From an uncultured bacterium (GTDB lineage Bacteria > Actinomycetota > Thermoleophilia > Solirubrobacterales > 70-9): a stretch of 51,494 nucleotides of DNA. This document shows, piece by piece, positions 49,276-51,494 of the stretch. The position numbers were made by a program, and so were the translations under genes. The stretch's first letter is position 1, and every line of letters starts with the position of its first letter. Under the pieces are notes generated by a model. The model was given only the letters and a program-made list of their open reading frames with translations. It searched no databases and was not told the DNA's origin. The stretch covers positions 1 to 51,494 of the forward strand of contig CAIUSP010000018.1 of assembly GCA_903901855.1 (NCBI GenBank), read 5' to 3'.

Positions 49276-49281
49276 AGCCTA
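49276..49281 (-). promoter_or_regulatory. Leaderless -10 box for the MBL-fold gene
   Basis: TAGGCT ends 6 bases before ATG 49269. An inverted repeat TGTCC/GGACA (49270-49287) brackets it and might be an operator. Confidence 0.5.
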
Positions 49282-49309
49282 CGGACACGGACCTCGGCAG
49301 GAAGCGGGG

Positions 49310-51433
49310 TCAGGCCGCCTTCGAGGCGGGCTTCCTGGCAGACGTCGATCGCTTCTTGGTCGCCGGGGCCGCCTGGGCATCGTCGGTCAGTTGCTCGACT
49401 ACCGCCTGGCGCGCTGTTTCGGGCTCCAGTACCACCAACTCACCCGCGCCCTTGAGTACCTCTCTGAGGAGCCAGTCCATGCTCCCGTAGGGAACCTCGA
49501 CCACGATCGAACCGTCGGAGAGTTCATCGACGACGGTGCTCTCTTCGCGCGTCCATCGTGCACGTTCGGGTGAAACCCAGATCCGGGCGATGTCGGCGGT
49601 TGGTACCTCTCCGCTCGCAAGCCAGCCCTCGAATGCTGCGATCTCCTCGAGTTCCTTACGGGGCTCGAAGGTCTCTTTGGTCGGTGTGGCTTCCTTGATC
49701 CTGTCGAGGCGGAAGTGCCTCACGTCGTTGCGCTTCCGGTCCCATGCAGCCACGTACCAACCCTCGGATCCGTTGGCCAGACGGTAGGGCTCGACCTCAC
49801 GCTTGGTGAACTCGTCCTCGTTCTCCTTGTAGTAGTTGATCGCGAGGACCTTCTTGCCGGCGATCGCTTCGTTGACGATCCGGGCGGATTCCGAGTCGTC
49901 CCCGCCTGACGAAGCGATCTCGAGGCCTTCTTCCGAGGGGTCGTGCCCGAGTGCAGCGACGACCTTCTTCCGAGCGGTCACCAGCCCGCTCTGGGGGAGG
50001 TGATCTCCGAACAGGTCGATTGCCGCTACCAACGCCTTTGCCTCTAGCGGAAGCAGGCGGGCCGGTCGGGCGAAACTGTCTCCGTACGGCTGAGAGTCGA
50101 CCTCGATCGTGTCTTCGACGATCTCGGCATAGAGCACGTAGGTGCCGCCACCGAAGTTGACGACGTTGAGCAGGTCGATGTCCTCCCGGAGTTCATCGTC
50201 GGTGAGGTTGAGCCGGGTCTTGACCTCCTCGGTCTGCAACGGCTCGAGGTCGGTCGAGGAGTCGATCAGCATGCCGGCGAGCGTGGTCAGTCGGGCGAAC
50301 CTCTCCGGGCGTATGGCCGATTCCGAACGGCTGCCCGACCGCGACGCCCGTTGGGCGGTCTTTTGCTTCTTGGGCGATCGACGAGCCGTCTTGAAGTCTC
50401 CTCGATGGCGATCGATGAGCAGCGCGAGGCGATCGTTCGCTTCGTTGGCGAGCTCCGGAGGGTCGAGTACGAGCGCATTCTGGCGCCAGTGGAGGGCCCA
50501 GGCGACGATCAGTTTGGCCGAGGCAAAGTCGGTCTCGAAGATCGCCCCACGACCGGGAGCAGCGTCGCCCTTGACGGCGCGTCGGATCTCGCCGTACTGG
50601 CCGAAGTCTCGCTCGACCAGCCAGGCGATTCGATCCTTGAGGAAGATCTTGGCCTTGCCGGTGATCTCACCGAGCTGCCACTCGGCTCGGCTCGCATAGT
50701 CCCGGCGATCGAAGTCCTCGGGCGGCGTGAAATCGTGCTCTGCCTTGGAGGCGTAGGAGACCTTGCCCTGCATCCGCGACAGCCGGAACACCCTCACGGC
50801 TTCGCGCTCGTGCGAGTGCCCGATCAGGTAGAACTGCCCGCCGCGGTACACCAAGTGGTACGGATCCACCTTCCGTTTCTCGGTCTTGTCCCGTTCGATC
50901 GTGTAGTAGGTGAACTCGATCGTCTTGCGACGCGAGATCGCTGTTTCGACCTTCGAGAGCCGTTGGGAAACATCCGCGCCGTCGGCTTTCGCGGTGATGC
51001 GCACCTCGACGCTCGCTTCTTCGGGTGAGGTCAGGGGAGAGGGCTTGCCCCAAGAGACCTGCTGGAGCGCGAGGCGCAAGGGCTCCGCGTAGGCGAACTC
51101 GCCTTCGAGCAGACGCAGGGCGGTGGCCATCGCGGCGAGTTCGTCGTCAGAGAACTCGATCGCCGGCAGGTAGTAGTTCTCCGGCGGGAGTGAGTAGAGC
51201 TCTGATTCGTAGCCTTGCAGGCTCTCTCCCGGGCGCTCGACGTGGAGAGTGATCCCAAGGCTCTCGAGCTCTGCGCGGTCGGCGTAGAAGCGACGGGCGA
51301 AGGCGTCCTCGTTCATGTCGCTGTAGCCCTCTACCTCGCGCTTGATCTCTAGTGCGGAGGCCGGTCGGCCCTGCGCCATCAGGAAGGAGATCAGCGAGAG
51401 TTGCCGGATCAGCTTTTCGGTGTCCTTGGCCAA
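49310..51433 (-). CDS. pafBC: PafB-PafC fusion, DNA-damage response activator
   Basis: A 707-residue fusion of two WYL proteins. The first half (1-360) has a winged helix (LIRQLSLISFLMAQGRPASALEIKREV, FARRFYADRAELESLGI), a WYL domain (IEFTYYTIERDKTEKRKVDPYHLVYRGGQFYLIGH) and a WCX domain (AWLVERDFG). The second half (375-680) repeats it (RFARLTTLAGMLI, VLAINYYKENEDEFTKREVEPYRLANGSEGWYVAAWD, MDWLLREVLKG). Linker and C-terminus are basic and low-complexity (TKKRSTSARKPASK). In mycobacteria PafB and PafC form a heterodimer that activates LexA-independent DNA-repair promoters. Start is TTG 51433, near a palindrome. Natural fusions occur in other actinobacteria. Confidence 0.93.
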   Translation of the reverse strand: MAKDTEKLIRQLSLISFLMAQGRPASALEIKREVEGYSDMNEDAFARRFYADRAELESLGITLHVERPGESLQGYESELYSLPPENYYLPAIEFSDDELAAMATALRLLEGEFAYAEPLRLALQQVSWGKPSPLTSPEEASVEVRITAKADGADVSQRLSKVETAISRRKTIEFTYYTIERDKTEKRKVDPYHLVYRGGQFYLIGHSHEREAVRVFRLSRMQGKVSYASKAEHDFTPPEDFDRRDYASRAEWQLGEITGKAKIFLKDRIAWLVERDFGQYGEIRRAVKGDAAPGRGAIFETDFASAKLIVAWALHWRQNALVLDPPELANEANDRLALLIDRHRGDFKTARRSPKKQKTAQRASRSGSRSESAIRPERFARLTTLAGMLIDSSTDLEPLQTEEVKTRLNLTDDELREDIDLLNVVNFGGGTYVLYAEIVEDTIEVDSQPYGDSFARPARLLPLEAKALVAAIDLFGDHLPQSGLVTARKKVVAALGHDPSEEGLEIASSGGDDSESARIVNEAIAGKKVLAINYYKENEDEFTKREVEPYRLANGSEGWYVAAWDRKRNDVRHFRLDRIKEATPTKETFEPRKELEEIAAFEGWLASGEVPTADIARIWVSPERARWTREESTVVDELSDGSIVVEVPYGSMDWLLREVLKGAGELVVLEPETARQAVVEQLTDDAQAAPATKKRSTSARKPASKAA

Positions 51434-51434
51434 G

Positions 51435-51449
51435 AGTCTGGGCAGACTA
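51435..51449 (-). promoter_or_regulatory. Promoter and palindrome before pafBC
   Basis: A perfect inverted repeat AGTCTG-GG-CAGACT (51435-51448) overlaps a TAGTCT -10 box (51444-51449) that ends 10 bases before the TTG start. An operator at this position would block the promoter, so autoregulation or a second repressor is possible. Confidence 0.4.
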
Positions 51450-51494
51450 TCTAGGCGCGGCCTCGCACCTCGCCCGGGTCAGCCAAAAGTGCGC

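Noticed and set aside
1-51494. Genomic island, prophage or insertion sequence
   Set aside because: No integrase, transposase, terminal repeats or tRNA attachment site was seen, and gene style is uniform across the window.

Overview
The window is GC-rich, tightly packed chromosomal DNA with 52 protein genes (one partial at the left edge). I see no rRNA, tRNA, CRISPR array, insertion sequence or phage. The gene set points to a Gram-positive, high-GC actinobacterium: a fused PafB-PafC regulator, an AdnA-like helicase/nuclease, a PAC2-family protein, a DUF2342-type zinc metalloprotease, methylmalonyl-CoA epimerase, CIRCE-controlled groESL and the long form of RmlA. A deep-branching class such as Thermoleophilia (Solirubrobacterales-like) is my best guess. 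That is inference from gene content, not a phylogeny.

Layout. 1-4623: a minus-strand operon ccmABCD-hemA-hemC-(cobA), joining c-type cytochrome biogenesis (haem export) to early tetrapyrrole synthesis, with almost every junction overlapping. 4654-6377: an aldehyde dehydrogenase with a lysine-rich N-terminal tail. 6564-9244: two secreted paralogues, one with a six-bladed YWTD propeller and one that has lost it. 9431-15978: M20 peptidase, methylmalonyl-CoA epimerase with a small unknown protein, PAP2 phosphatase, YchF, an MTA/SAH-type deaminase and a second aldehyde dehydrogenase, closed by a strong bidirectional hairpin. 16022-16865: a microbial rhodopsin with an unusual D-T-G helix C motif and a histone-like basic tail. 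16957-23563: an unrecognised protein, fumarase, a lipoprotein, MarR, isoleucyl-tRNA synthetase with a permuted HIGH motif, and thioredoxin. 23572-30083: polyprenol-phosphate mannosyltransferase, PolX, trehalose-phosphatase, a TauE/SafE transporter split into two half-genes, a YhaM-like nuclease and a PAC2 protein. 30080-37617: AdnA-like nuclease, inositol-phosphatase family protein, metalloprotease, a small amphipathic-helix protein under a LexA-like box, Mrp, and ferredoxin. 37626-42978: SDR protein, groESL with CIRCE, an ASCH-domain protein and a secreted RTX-repeat protein. 42990-51494: Pcm, Crp-family regulator, rmlA-D-B-C (dTDP-L-rhamnose), a PPOX-fold protein, an MBL-fold hydrolase and PafBC.

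The clearest window-wide signal is regulatory. Nineteen of the 52 genes have a TANNNT hexamer, mostly TAGNNT, ending 6-9 bases before the start codon, with no room for a 5' leader. These genes are probably transcribed leaderless, and the pattern fixes many GTG starts. A second class (rhodopsin, thioredoxin, ferredoxin, groES, groEL, the propeller protein) has real leaders with strong Shine-Dalgarno sequences. The most interesting protein-level items are the D-T-G rhodopsin with its basic tail, the GSHH IleRS (possible intrinsic mupirocin resistance), the split TauE pair, and the AdnA-like protein with a ruined motor but an intact nuclease.
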